A stretch of DNA of 64,000 nucleotides, taken from assembly GCA_016617855.1 (NCBI GenBank), contig JAECUM010003733.1, positions 62,001 through 126,000 of the forward strand, given 5' to 3'. Each line of letters begins with the position of its first letter. Positions within the stretch are counted from its first letter, which is position 1. Positions 48,972 through 62,500 of the stretch are shown piece by piece. A model generated the notes under the pieces. The model had not been told where the DNA came from and searched no databases. It worked only from the letters and a program-made list of their open reading frames with translations. A program made the position numbers and the translations under genes. Source of the stretch: Megalonaias nervosa (lineage: Eukaryota; Mollusca; Bivalvia; Unionida; Unionidae).

Positions 48972-51900
48972 AATTTGCTATCTCTAGATTCAGTAAATTG
49001 TATTTTCAGAATGTTTAGCTGATAATAACATCAATAGTTTTTGATATTCTATTTTCATGATGTAGAGCTCTGTGGACACATTCATTTAGTCCTCAGTTTT
49101 AATCCTTTTGCTTGTTGTTCCCTTTTTCACTGTTTTTATTCTTGCAGTTTAATTCTGTTTCTTTTCCCAGTCATAGTTAGCTTAAAATGAAATTCACTTT
49201 TAGTCTAGCTTGATATACTGCAACAGATGTTTCATCAACTGCTCACAATCTACTTCCATCCCCACCCCCTTGTGAATTGAACCTACAGTTATCTTTTTAA
49301 AACCATTCATGAAAATATTAAGGCTACAACATTTAATTATGTAAATTACATGGTTTAGTTTACTGTTTGTAAATGTTTTCAAAATTGTGGCTCTCAGTAA
49401 CAAAGGAATTACCTATTGCAATGAAATAATATATTTCCACATCTCTGCATATGTTAAGGACTGTTAAGTGGGATTTTTCAGTTAAGTCTTCTTTTAAAGC
49501 TGTATGATTTCCTCATAGCTAAAAATAAGCTGAGGATGATGAAATTTGGTTGCATTGCACATAAATCATTTTGTTGATTTTCTGATAATGTTGAGAAAGA
49601 TTTCTTTGAACAACATTATTAGCCTTTGAAAAAACCTGTTAAAAGATACTTTGATGAGTAACATTTTATTTTAAAGGAATACCATTTTAAATTTCTAAGC
49701 TACTGCAGTTTCTTGTTCACTGTAGGTCCTAAATAGCATCCTGTGCACACAGCCACGCAGTACTAATGGCTTCATTATTGATATTTTTTTTAATCATGTA
49801 CATATGTAGCATTGGGAAATGATCCTAAGGATGTTTTACCAAAATTATCAGATGTACCAGTATTTGATGGATGTGTCTTACAAACTGAATCCTGTCTTAA
49901 TAAGTGGTAAAAGATGTATGGTGAAAAGTAAATAAAACAGTCACAAGTATGGGAATGTAGATGTATATAAATAGATGTTGGTTGTTCAGTAAGCCTAATT
50001 AAAAGATGAGTGGAAAGGTTACATTTTCTAATTATTTGATTAAACAACATCACTTTGGTTATTGTATACATACATGTAGCAGAAGCGCATCATACCAGTA
50101 GATTTAAAAAATTTTATCAGTAGATTGGCTTCTAAACCAGTAGATTTATCAACATAAATTTTACATGTTATAAGGGGATTGAAAAGAAAACACTTTTTTT
50201 ATAGATAATATATATTCATTTCATTCTATAATAAAACGGCACCTTTTGAACATGAATCAAATTCTAATGGAGAATGTTGCAGTAATAATGAATGAATAAC
50301 AGTCAGTGTATTGTCAATTAAATGATAAAGGTCGAGTTGTGTATTATATTTTTTATTAAGTACAAAATCCACAAACATTTTCAGTTTTCTTAAGAAGATA
50401 CTAATGACTTGTGATTACGAAGTTTCACACTTAACAGGCTAGATAGTTTTGCATTCCAGATTTCCCTTGAATCACCTTGTATTTAGCAAAGAACAGAGAA
50501 TGTCCTTTCTATATTGGCATTAGAAGTGGCAGTGATGAAACAGCCATGCTCATCCTGTAAAGAAGTTCAAAATTTTGTTTACCAGTGACTGGGTTTTGAA
50601 AGCTTCTGACTGCTTTCCAGTACTCCTCCAAGCTAAGTTAACCACAAGGAGGAAATTCCTGAGTCTCCTATTTCTTTGTGGATGGTTTTGTAACAGGGGG
50701 AGAAAGTGCATGTTTCATCAGTTGATATCAACAAAATATATATGAGCTGCTCTTGAATATTTCTCAAAAAAAAAAAAAAAAACTTGAACAATGCAGTAAC
50801 AATTAAACAATTCTTAAACTTGAATTACTAGCTCTAGTGTTGCTGCCAAAATCATTTTTTGATTGCTCTCTCCTTGTTATCTTACCTCTGCCAAAGGTTG
50901 GCTGATTTTTATTAAGAGGTTTTCCTGCATCTGATCAGCTGTTTTGTAGCTCTACTGGTCTTAGACAAAAAGAGCTTATGGAATGGCCTGTTGTCCATCA
51001 TCCATTGTCTTTATGTCCATTAGCACAAGTTGGTCACTGTTACTCCTAAGAAACTACTAGTCTGTTAGTCATAGACCAGAAGAGCTTGTGGGATGACCTC
51101 TCATCAGCTGCCTGAAATCCATGTGTCCATTAGCACAAATTAATTATTGCTACTTTTGCTTAAATTCTGGTCATAAATATCTGTCACATCACATGAATGT
51201 CAGTTTTCATTTCCACTCCGTAACTTTTGAAGAAATCCACGAAGTGAGATAAAGTTTGGAGACAGGCTTTACATTAAGAGTTATTTCATCTGTTTGATTT
51301 AGAACTTTGTTGTTGAATTGCTGCTCATTTAATTTGTAGGACTTGATGGATTGAATGCAAATTTGGTATGAGGCTTTCCATGAAAAACACCTTGGCATGT
51401 TTGATTTTCTTGACAAAATTTTACAGAGTTGTTGCCCCAGTTTGACCTAGAGCTGCCTTTCATTTGTATCATATTGGTTGGGCATCTTTTTCATAACGAT
51501 ACGTTTCTGATTTTGTTTACATTTGACTTGGGTAGCTCCAGTTTAGAGCTTGATTTTGCATTGTAAACAAATTTTTCCATTACTCTATATTGTGGAGCAA
51601 CCGTGTCTGCTTTTAACATTATTAGCTTTATTATCAGCTTTAGTTGCTGGCAAAAGAGTAACATATTGTCTGAATTTGTTCTATGCATGTCTGTTTGTAG
51701 GTACTTCATCTTTACATCATTCTGGGCATACAAGATCTACTATGTATATGGCTTCATGCTCCTCGTCTTCTTGATTCTGACTGTTGTTACAGTATGTGTC
51801 ACCATTGTCTGTGCCTACTTCCTGCTGAATGCTGAAGACTACCGCTGGTAAGACCTGCATCAAAAGAATTACGTTTGATACTTTCATTTGATACTCTATT

Positions 51901-54900
51901 TTCTGCCTGTTAAATTTATTGACAACATTTAGAATTAAGCTGTTGCCAATAGTAGACCTAAATTGCTTTCTCTTAAGTAAATGCACATAATCAGATTTTG
52001 TATTTCTCCTTCGAATACATTCCCCAATCACATTATGATAGGAATATTAGTCTGCTACCTAATGAATCCAGCCCTACTTAAAGACAAAAACATTTGTCTT
52101 GTTCTATTTCAGTAGATAAAGGCAATCACTCTTGCCCATTACCTCCCCTTGGGACTGCTGAGTGTTGCTCATGTTTAGCTTTACTGCTGTACAGGATAAC
52201 GTCATATAGTTTATCCTCCGACAGTCCAAGCCATTTTTGTCTTCCAGTTGATTTGTCCAACATTCCTTTTGAATTTATTGTGTGGGTTAGTCTTTTCTGC
52301 TGCAGGTTGTTAACATTCTTTTTTTACAATTTCTGCCAATTTGAGTGATTTTGTTGGTCCTTATAAGACCATGTCACACCACACTATCATTGACCTCTGA
52401 CTTTTTTCGCTTGCTCCTTTTGTAGCAGAGTTGGTTTTACCGAGTTTTGCTGCATTGCTAATTGATGCTTTGTTTTTCCTCTAGTGTAGTTTCACTAGAA
52501 CGGTCAACTAAATACTTGAAATGCACAAGTTCAGAGCATAGTCTTTAAATTTGTTTGTGACGCTGAGTTTTTCGAATCCTTCGTTAGTAATGGGGAATTT
52601 ATTATTTTAGTAAGTCAGTAACTTGATGAATTATTAATTTATACTTTGCTTTCTCTTTTATCATTTCAGCAGAATGTCAGTTAAATGATATATATTCAGC
52701 TTATGTGCATGGAAGTCTACAGTAACTCTTGTTTTGTTTATACTAAGTATACACTGTGAGATGCAACATCAGTAATACATGGTCAGAGGAAGTCTGGGCT
52801 ACCATTTTAGCTAGTTAGTCACATACTGGTTTGCTAATTGATGTCATTAGCTAGTTAGTCACATACTAATTTGCTAATCTATGCTTTGTTTCCTCTTGTG
52901 TCATTTCAGTAGGAATGTTTACTAAATGCATGAAATGCACATTCAAGGCAATAGTCCATTCTGCATTGAATGGAAGGAAAGATGGAAGAAGTCAAGGAAG
53001 ACAACCTATGGCTCATTGCTGGCAATACCAACTTATGGTGAAGTATTCCCTAATTTTGTTCAGCCCAGTGGGTGTAAGTTCTCCTGCATATCTGAGCATG
53101 GTGTTCGGACCTGCAAGTCAGGGCGCATGCGGTTTGTATCGGATCAATTGGATCCGTCACCTTATACCACTGCACAGTTACTGGCCTTCTAGCCATACAG
53201 CCGTCACCGACCATCCAGCATGTGAGACCTTTTGAGAAGATGGCCAAGCCAGCAAGTTCATTGCTTGCATTTCCGACTCATTGGGGAGTGTTTCTCAATT
53301 GTAGGCAGCCCAGTAAGGTCCCCCACATGTCTGTACATGGTCTCCAGGCCTATAAGTCAGGACACATGGGGTTTGTACCAAATCAGCTGGATCTAATGCA
53401 TAATAAAACTGTACTTCTGTCCGTCCAGCTGTCCCTGGCCACCTGACAATTCCAACATGGGGACCATTTTGTTGAGGCAATCCAGCCAACTATGATTTAC
53501 GGGGATTTTGGTGACAGATCTGTCCATCTAACCTCACCATAGGTCACAGACCCTTTCTGTGACAGAGATTTCATTAAGAAATCTCTGTCCAGCCAGGCCT
53601 TGGAGTGGCAGGTACCAGTGATAGTTGGAACGTCTTCTATACCACCAGCTTTCAGAATGACCAGTTGCCATGCAAACCAGCCAGCAGTGCCGGACTTCTG
53701 TATGTTCACAGCTTGTCCACAAGTCTTTATACCACTTGGTACATCTTCTCCAGAGCTGCATGTAGATCCAGATTGGGTCTTGACAAGCAGTGAGTGTGAT
53801 GGAACTCTTAAACTTCACAATCCTTCATGTCAAACTAAGATCCGACCATGGAATGGACTGAAGTTTAGCTTAGGATATTTATAGGGTGTTGGTTACTTCA
53901 GAATGCCCTCCACCCCTACCACTACTCTCGAGAATCATTAGGTCTAAACGAGGAGGAAGAGACGCCATCCTTCTGGTTCCTTCCCTAATTGGATAGACTT
54001 GAGTGACAAAGGTCTTCAGTACTGATCTTCCGGCAATTGACAAGAATATAGCAGCTGTTCATCTGTCCGCTTATCTGTTTTATAAAATAGTCAAATTTGC
54101 TCCATACCCATCAGAGAGCTGGTTTGGGATGTCATTGCACCACCATCATTGTTGAATTTGGCGTAATTGGCACCTTGCAGACTCGACAGAGATGCACAGC
54201 GATAATCACACTCAGGAGGCAACAGCTAAGATTGCTAGGGTCATTGAACAGGGCTGCTTACCAAAATATGGCCAATAATTTGACTTGTTTGGCCAATTTA
54301 CTCCTGATGCAACAAGTCGCATGTCTGCGATCCATGTCTCTCAAGCCTTGTCATACCCTCCCTTTCCCGATGAACTTGTTCAGGTCACCATTGCCTTGGA
54401 GGAAGAATAGAGGAAGTTTGGAGACAGGCAGCTCAGGAACTGCCCCTCCACTTTGCTGCTCAGCCCCAGCCAGTGTGAAAGGATGTTATTAGGACAGGAT
54501 CTTCTCAGTCACATTTGCACCAATATCAATCTCTAGGAAGCAGTTGTTCAGAAGTGGTAAGAAACCGAATTTTGTGCTCACAGGATATCTCTATTCACTT
54601 AGAAGAGGGTGGGGGTGTGGGGGTTGATTCAGGTCATTCATAGGGGCTTCGGGTTTCATTATCAACAATTTCCTACCCTCTCCTCTCCTCTCTTCTTGGA
54701 TGCACCATCAGATCAAGAGAATGATGCCTTTCTACAAAAGGAGATAAGGTCACTCATTAAAAAATAAAAGGCAGTGGAGCTTGTGCAAATCCCTGGGGAT
54801 TAATTCAAGGCTGTTTTCTATTTTGGAAAGCAAACAGCAAGTTGAGACCCATCATCAGCTGGAGTCACCTCAACCAACTCGAGATGGAGACGGTGAGTTC

Positions 54901-57900
54901 AATCCACCTCTCAGTTCGATGGGACAAGTATGCCATCAGTCTTGATCGGACTGTCATATATTTTCACATCCCTATCCACCCCGAGTCATGAACATTTTCT
55001 CCGTTTTGCTTATTTATCATTTCAAGTTCTCCCTTTGGACTCAACATCAACCCTTGGGCTTTTACTGAGATTATGGATTACATTGTCACCCTGTTCCAGT
55101 TGATGTAATCTACAATGACAGCAGTGTACCTGGACAACATCCTCTAGAAACATGTGGTAAGTTCTATTCTCCCCCAAGGCAGGAACAATCTTCTTTCTAT
55201 ATTAGATCAACCAGGCTATAGAGTGAACTGGGAAAAGTCACACCTCCATCCATCCCAGAATTGTGTCCATCTGGACATGGAAATTTTAACCAGCTGGAAT
55301 CTGGTTTGACTTCCTCATGTTCATGTAATCAGAATTGTCAAGCTCATTGTGTCTGTTTCTAACAGTGCTTAGATTTCAGTTAGAGAGTTTTTGCAACTCA
55401 TTGGTTTATTCATTGTGACAGCGGACTTGATCTTTCTCGGTTTGCATTGTTTATACTGACATTGCAAGTACAGTAGCACCTCTTTTCAAGTCCCAGGATT
55501 CGATCATTCCTGCATCAGTTGTGCAATCCAGGTTGTCTGACCTTAGGAATCCTGCTGGAGAAGCCCCAAGCAGAAATAACAGTCGGTACTAATGCCAGTA
55601 CACATGGTTGGGGTGCCCACCTGTTTCCAACTTTCACTACAGTCAGTGACACGGGGGCCAGGTGGATGGCCTCAACACATCAACATCCTAGAAATGATGG
55701 CTGTCATCAATGCCGTTCACTTCTGAAAAGATCGACTCTGAGGCAAAAACTGTCCTCATTCGGTCCGACAACTCTGGTGGTGACATATCTCCTCCAACAG
55801 GGAGGCACCAAATCACCCGACCCTTAGTGTTCTGATTTGGGAGTTGCTATGTTGTTGTGACAATCTCCATATCAATGTACAAATCAGACACATTCCATGC
55901 AGACTCAATGTCTTGGCTGAAACTCTATGCAGAAGAGGTCATGTCCTTTACACGGAATGGTCTCTCCATCCATCAGTTTTCTCTCAGACTTGTTCACCTT
56001 GGATTTGCCCGATGATCAACCTCTTTGCAACAAGATGGAATCACAAGCTATCCACCTTCATCTCTCCAGTTCCAGGTCCAAAAGCTTGTACCATGGATGA
56101 ACTGTGAATCATTTGGGAGGGATTGTGGACATTTACCCCTCCTCCCACATTGCTGATACCAAAAATAATCCAGGAGTTGCAGAGCCAGAATGTCAAGATG
56201 ATTCTAATAGTTACTCTCAGATGGAACAAGTCCAGAATCACTGATCTACTTGTTTCAGTGATAGATATGCCCAGGAAGATTCCAGCCAACCCAAATCTTC
56301 TCCAGCATCCACTGTCACAGGTGGTCCTTCCCTGCCTGGACCATCCTCTTCTTCTACATGCTCAACTGTTCTCAGGACAGCCTTGTGAGACAAACAATTT
56401 GAACCTTCGAATGTGGGGAGAATCTTGAGAGCGAGAAGGCACTCCACTCTGAAGGCTTACAAGGGAAAGTGGCGTGTTTCAAGGACTGGTACTATACCAA
56501 CATTTGATTGGTGTGTATAAGTGCCTTTGAAAGGTTTTATCTTTTCAGATCCAATTTTGACTGAGTTATTGTCCTTTGCCCATCAATTGAAATGTCCACT
56601 TCAGCAGATCCTTGTAATCAGCGTAGCTTGAGAACCATTCAACATATTCATTTTGGTGTATACATAGTCTCATAGAAAATTGCAAAAGGTTAAATTATTT
56701 CCCACCAACACTGGTATATCAACATTTGTCTGCCACTTTTCCTCCATCAGAGCTGTGTTCTTAAAGATCCATTAGATCCTTTGATCCCTTTCAGTGCATT
56801 AACTGTCATAAATGTGAAATTAACAAAGATTGCTGCAAGAGGAAACCAGTCTGCCCCACCAGTCTGCCCTATATGAGGATCAACATCTCTCCCCCCCCCC
56901 TTCTGATGATTCCTCTTAATCCCTGTGAGATGTGGAGGCATCCATTTCAGGGAAGTGAATTGTCTTTCCCATTTATGGTGCCATGGATGCCCAGGTCTTG
57001 TCATTGTAGTGGTGCTGATGTTGTGAGTCATGGGCCCACATCACCTGCTTGTTTAGAGATGGAGCTGAAGGAGCAATTTAGGCATTCTTTCCCCAAATGC
57101 CTTGAGGAAGGTCAAGAAACATTCTTGTTGTCCTGCCAGATCTGGTGCTAGTGGCTGTTCCATGTGAGGAGTTACAGGACGTGTATTGTCCTATTCCCAG
57201 GTCTCCTGAACAGAGGGACATGGAGTTAGAAAGTCCCATGTCAAGAGAAGGACAAGTATATCCTGTCAGTGAGTTCATCGAAGGACAGATTGAGATTACG
57301 CCTCCTTCTCCTTTCATGTCTCCAACCTCATCTCATCTATCAACTTGCAGCAGAGAATGATGAGGTCTGGTCTTTCAGTAAGGTGATAAATGGTAAACAA
57401 AGTTTACCACTGCTTTACACTGGATCTGTCCAAAGTTGAAACTTACCAAGAAGCATATCCATCCAGACCACCCCTTGTTGCCTTCAGTTATGCTCTTAAA
57501 GGGATAAATTCCAGTCCAGGAATCAGTGCCAATGTTAGCCTTCCTCTCGCCTGTCTGTAGTTAGGCGCAATCACTGGAGAGGCACAGGGAGAAAGTTTGC
57601 AGACCCCTCTCCATTCCTTGAAGGGGATACGGACAGCCCAAGGACTTGCTACTTCCTGCTGTGCAACCTTGCTATTAGAAAGGCACAGCAGAAAGAGTGA
57701 GAAGAGCAGTCTTCCAGAAAGGATGGAAAGTTGCCTGATTATCTATCCACTTTAAAGAAGTTTCTTCAGGAAGAATCACTCAGGATGGACACTCAGCTTA
57801 AGTCAGGAATGCCATAAGAACTGGCAACATGAGTCGTCAGTGACCTCCAAAATGTGTACTTTCACATCCAAATTGTTCCTCACATAAGTACTGTGTGCTG

Positions 57901-59528
57901 ACAAAATAAGGAGTCGTGTGTGATGGTCTTCTCCGACAACACGTTATTGGTAATGTACCTCAGGCAACAAGGAGGCACATGTACATCTTCTCTGCGTAAG
58001 GATGTTTGAAACCTTCTTTATTGGGCAACCTCAGCAGGATTACCCTCCAGGTTCATGATATTCCTTGGAAAAAGAATATTCTGGCAGGCATTCTGTCCAG
58101 GGCAGGCAAGAGAGTCCTCCAAGAATCCATAGCAGAGTCCCTGTTGAGACTGCAAGGGAGGGAAACACTTGGTGGACTTTTTTGCAACAAGTCTGTACAA
58201 CAAACTGGCGTGTGCTCTCTTTCCCCCAAGTCCCAGATCAGAGAACCTGGGTAGGTAACATCTTCAATCTGACGGGCAATCAGCTGTTATTTTGTGCTTT
58301 TTAAAATACAGAAAAGCTAATTTCTCTTTGACCCGCCTATAAGTAGGAGTACATTTTCCAAGTTAGTTCTGCCTAAAGGGTTGACTTGTTTTCCACAAGT
58401 CAAAGTTGCACTTCGCAATAAATGAAAAAGCCAAACTGGATGGATAGATAGGTAGAATAAAGACTAAACTATTGTAATCTAAAGTTATACTATTGAGTGA
58501 AATAATTCACAAATAAATTGATAACTTCAATTTTTACCCTCTTCTTGTAATAAAATCCATAAAAATCCATAATGCCTGCCTTTGAAATCCATGTATATGA
58601 TAAATCTATGGAGTCTGTTTTAGGTCAGGTCACATATCGGTATAAAAATAGCCCAGTATTATCCAATTCACACTATCCTGTAGTATGTTAATTCTGCTGT
58701 TCTTTCAAATAAACATTGAAAGTCCACACTTTTTTGATTCACAGTATTCTATCATTGTCAACATTTGATGTCATCTGGTACAAAGCCCAAGAATATATCC
58801 TTATTTTCTGAGTGACCAAATAAAGTTCTGAAATACCTCCATCATCACTTTCATCATACAGTTTGTGAAATCTATTAAAGGATGCAACTGAACATGTGTC
58901 AATTGTGTGGATAGATCACAAGGAGTTCAAATAACCACACTCTATTTTTTGGCACTGATCAAGTACCAGATGTGCAGCAAGATCAAAATATTGTCAGATG
59001 TGATAACAAAGAGGGTGTTAAGGGATCAAGGTCAAGCACACATGAAGAGTTATAGGACTCTATTTGGCACTGAACAAGTATCACGTGCAGTTTGCAGCTT
59101 GATCAAAAGGATTGTCAATTTGAAAACAAAGTCAGTGCTGCATCTACAAGCCTAGGGCTTTTTGGCCAAGTACACTTGCAGATAACTTGGGAATTAGATC
59201 TGGCTAATGAAAAAAGAAAATATAAATAAAATGAAAACATTGTTATTGCACATAAACACTGTTTACACAGCAAAACACATTATAATACAAATACAGGTTG
59301 TTCAAACCTGCAGAGGCATAACCACCCATGGTAAACACAATTAATGGACAATTCAGAGAGCAGCCCGTAATATTTAATTTACTGGCAATATTTTCAAAAT
59401 ATTGCAAAACAAATAACTGTAGATGAAAGTATTGTGTAATGAATAATGTCATGATTTGGATGAACAGTGTATATCATACAAGTTTCTGGATGGGAATAGG
59501 GGCATGAAAATGTAAAAATATTTGAATT

Positions 59529-59570
<42 letters not shown>

Positions 59571-62500
59571 TAGACATCTAGATCTTTGTAATACTACCCC
59601 AAGATTTATCTTTTTTTTATTTGTATATCACACTTTTAAGATGACCCCTCCTCTGAACATTCAGATTTTCAGCAGAAACAACTTGCACGCAAATGTATAC
59701 GGAGTCATTTTTTGGAAGGTGCTGAATACAGAGTTCTATCAGTTCATTAGACTTTTTATCCCTATCAGTGAACTGCATGAGAATGCTATACTGCATTCAA
59801 ACATCTATATTATTATGAGTGAGACCAATACATCTGAATCCTATGTGATGAATCCTTTGATTTTGATATTTTGATGAAATGGTTACAAATAAGCAGTGGG
59901 ATTTATGATCACTCTGAACATAATGTGGTCCTAATAAATCTGAAGAAGTGATGTTGCACCAGTCAATTCATGCAAAGTACTGTTGGTATTGGAGTGGGAA
60001 TGTAGGCTAATTGGTGGTTCGATGACACTAGAAATAGTTGCATGTTTGTTTTGCGAGTGTTAAAGCTTTTACGTGTTTTACCTATCTTTTATTTTATATA
60101 CCTTTTAATGAATTTTTCATCTTTAATGTTTGTATTTTATTTGGTTATACTTCATATTTACATTTATTTTAAATAGTTTATATTCCAAATGTTGCAGTTA
60201 TGCTGTTCTCCATTTCTGCTTTTTTCAGACTTGACTTGTCTTTAAGTTAGTGCCATTTAGCCACTACGGTATTGACGTTCTGTTAAACACTACTACATAC
60301 ATATACAATCAAAACTGTGAATGTTGTACAAGGCGATAGTATTGATATGACGCACAATGGATAGTTGACTAAAATTCCAGATTATACCTGGGAAATGACT
60401 GATAGCCACTTGTCACATTAAATAGGTCCATACTTGTGACACCATGGAAATTTGATTCATGATGGTTTTGTTGTCTGGGATATTATTTGGAGATTAAACA
60501 ATGAAGCTATATGAGCATTAAGAACAGGGCAGGTACATAAATAATATGGTTATTGCCATGTAGAGTGAGTTTGATACACATAGTATTCACCTAGCAATGT
60601 GTTAATATTTTTCATGTGCAAGGAAATACTTAGAATATGCCATGATTAACATTAAAAAAATAATGTTTGTACCACACTTGGCTGAGCTCAATTTTTTCCT
60701 GTAGGCAATGGACAAGTTTCCTGGCAGCAGCATCCACATCCTGCTATGTGTACCTTTACTCTTTGTACTACTTTTTCTTCAAAACAAAGTAAGTATATTG
60801 TCTCCATCAAGACATAGAATAATTGCAGATATTGTAGTATGGGTTACTGTCGAGATGTTAGGTTATCACAGTACCTTTGCATCCATTTACCAAGAAAACT
60901 CTTGAACATGCCCTACCCAAAACTAATTTTAGAGGTTCTTTGAATCCTCTTGATGGCATGATCTGCTACATTTATTATCATGTGATTGTGCATCAGACTA
61001 CTTGATGTGTTAACACTTTGAGGCCTGTATCTTTGAGAATCATTTTATGGAAATGTTTTTTTAAAAAAGGAGGTATGGGGTGGTGGTGGAGAGGTTCATG
61101 AACAGTGCATTCCTGGGATTTCTAACCTGATTGGACTTGATTGTTGATAGATGGATTAGTCTTGTTATAGTTTCAGTATTAATTGAAATTTATGCATAGA
61201 AATGCAGTAGACCGGCTTCATAATCATACATGTGTTGTTACCTTCAAATCTGTTGATCCCTAAGTCGGTATTGAAAAAAAATGAAAGGTTATAGTTGTGT
61301 TCTATAGAGATGTACATGTGTATCAACCAGAACAACACACTACAGAGTAGGGGTTATAAAATAATATTGAGAGAATGTTTTCATTATTAAGTGTCTTTTC
61401 AGAATACAGCATTGGTCTGAAATCTTTGGTAGAAATATAATTTTTCTTAATGAGCAGTAATGAAAGAATGTATAATTTACAACTTGTAGTATTAAGGACT
61501 TGTAAGTATTTGACTGGATATTTTCTTTTTTTTCAGAATGTATGGATTGTTTCAAACCACTTTTTATTTTGGATATATGGCGCTGTTTAGTTTAGCATTG
61601 GGTATAATGTGTGGTAAGTAGAAATTAGCAGAGTGTTTTACTATAGCATTGTCAAGAAAAAACAAATGTCTTCTTAGAAATGTGGCTGAAAAAGAACGGG
61701 TTTTTTTTAGCTCAGCTAGTTGTAAGACCTTGTCACTTATAGTGTATTTCTCTCTCTGTTGTGTCATCAAGATCTTGGACAAGTATGATTATGAGCAAGG
61801 TCCTTCATATTGATAAAGTAACTTGAAGCCATATTTGAGCTAATTTTGGTCAAACATGGAGTATGAGATTTTATCATTAAGATCTCAGACATGTTTGACG
61901 ATGAACAATCACTACACAAATGAATAAGCAGATATTGCATCTGATTGGCTGAGCTTGTTACCACTCTGGAGTCTATATTTCTGATCCATTTTTGTTCAGA
62001 CTTGGAATTTTTCAGAAAGATCTTGGATGAGTATGATAATGAGGAGATTTACCATTCTAAAAGCCGTAATTCTGGTTTTGCTTAGATCATACTTGGAATA
62101 TTATTGAGACAATGGATGATTTGAAGATTGGGCAAGATCTTTGATTTTGCATCCAACTGACTGAACTTATTACCACTCTGGAAGCCATCTTTACCACTAC
62201 TTGTCATAGACCAGAAGAGCTTATGGCAGTGGTTCTTAACCTTTTTAGGCAGCAACCCAGATTAGGTTTGTGATGTTAGCCTTGGAACCCATCAAATACT
62301 TAAAAAAAACCAATTGGTTAGGAAATTTAAAATTATGTTTTATCTTGGTAACCCACTAGAAAAAGCATGGCGATCCATGGGTTAAGAACCATTGGTTTAT
62401 GGGATGGCCTGTTGTCTATGTCCATTAGCACAAGTTTGTTGTCACAAATAATCCTAAGCTACTTGGAGGGGTGCCATGAAACTTGTCACACACATTCATC

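Larger units (their letters stand above)
48595..51700. other. intron 11
   Basis: Contains a (tc) tract (48911-48971), a poly(A) run (50766-50782) and repeat A5 (50946-51175). The rest is AT-rich DNA without a recognised gene. Confidence 0.45.
51848..60704. other. intron 12 (8.9 kb): DIRS-like retroelements
   Basis: 51848-52440 shows no recognised gene. 52455-52960 holds short direct repeats, 52900-58310 two DIRS-like relics, 58320-59520 nothing recognised, 59532-59567 a (ta) tract and 59570-60704 nothing recognised. Confidence 0.5.

Noticed and set aside
50766..50782. Poly(A) run as a possible processed retrocopy tail
   Set aside because: No coding or SINE-like sequence precedes it and no target duplication is evident.
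32123..59567. Dinucleotide tracts and AT palindromes as CRISPR-like or regulatory arrays
   Set aside because: Simple microsatellites in animal DNA; no spacer-repeat structure.
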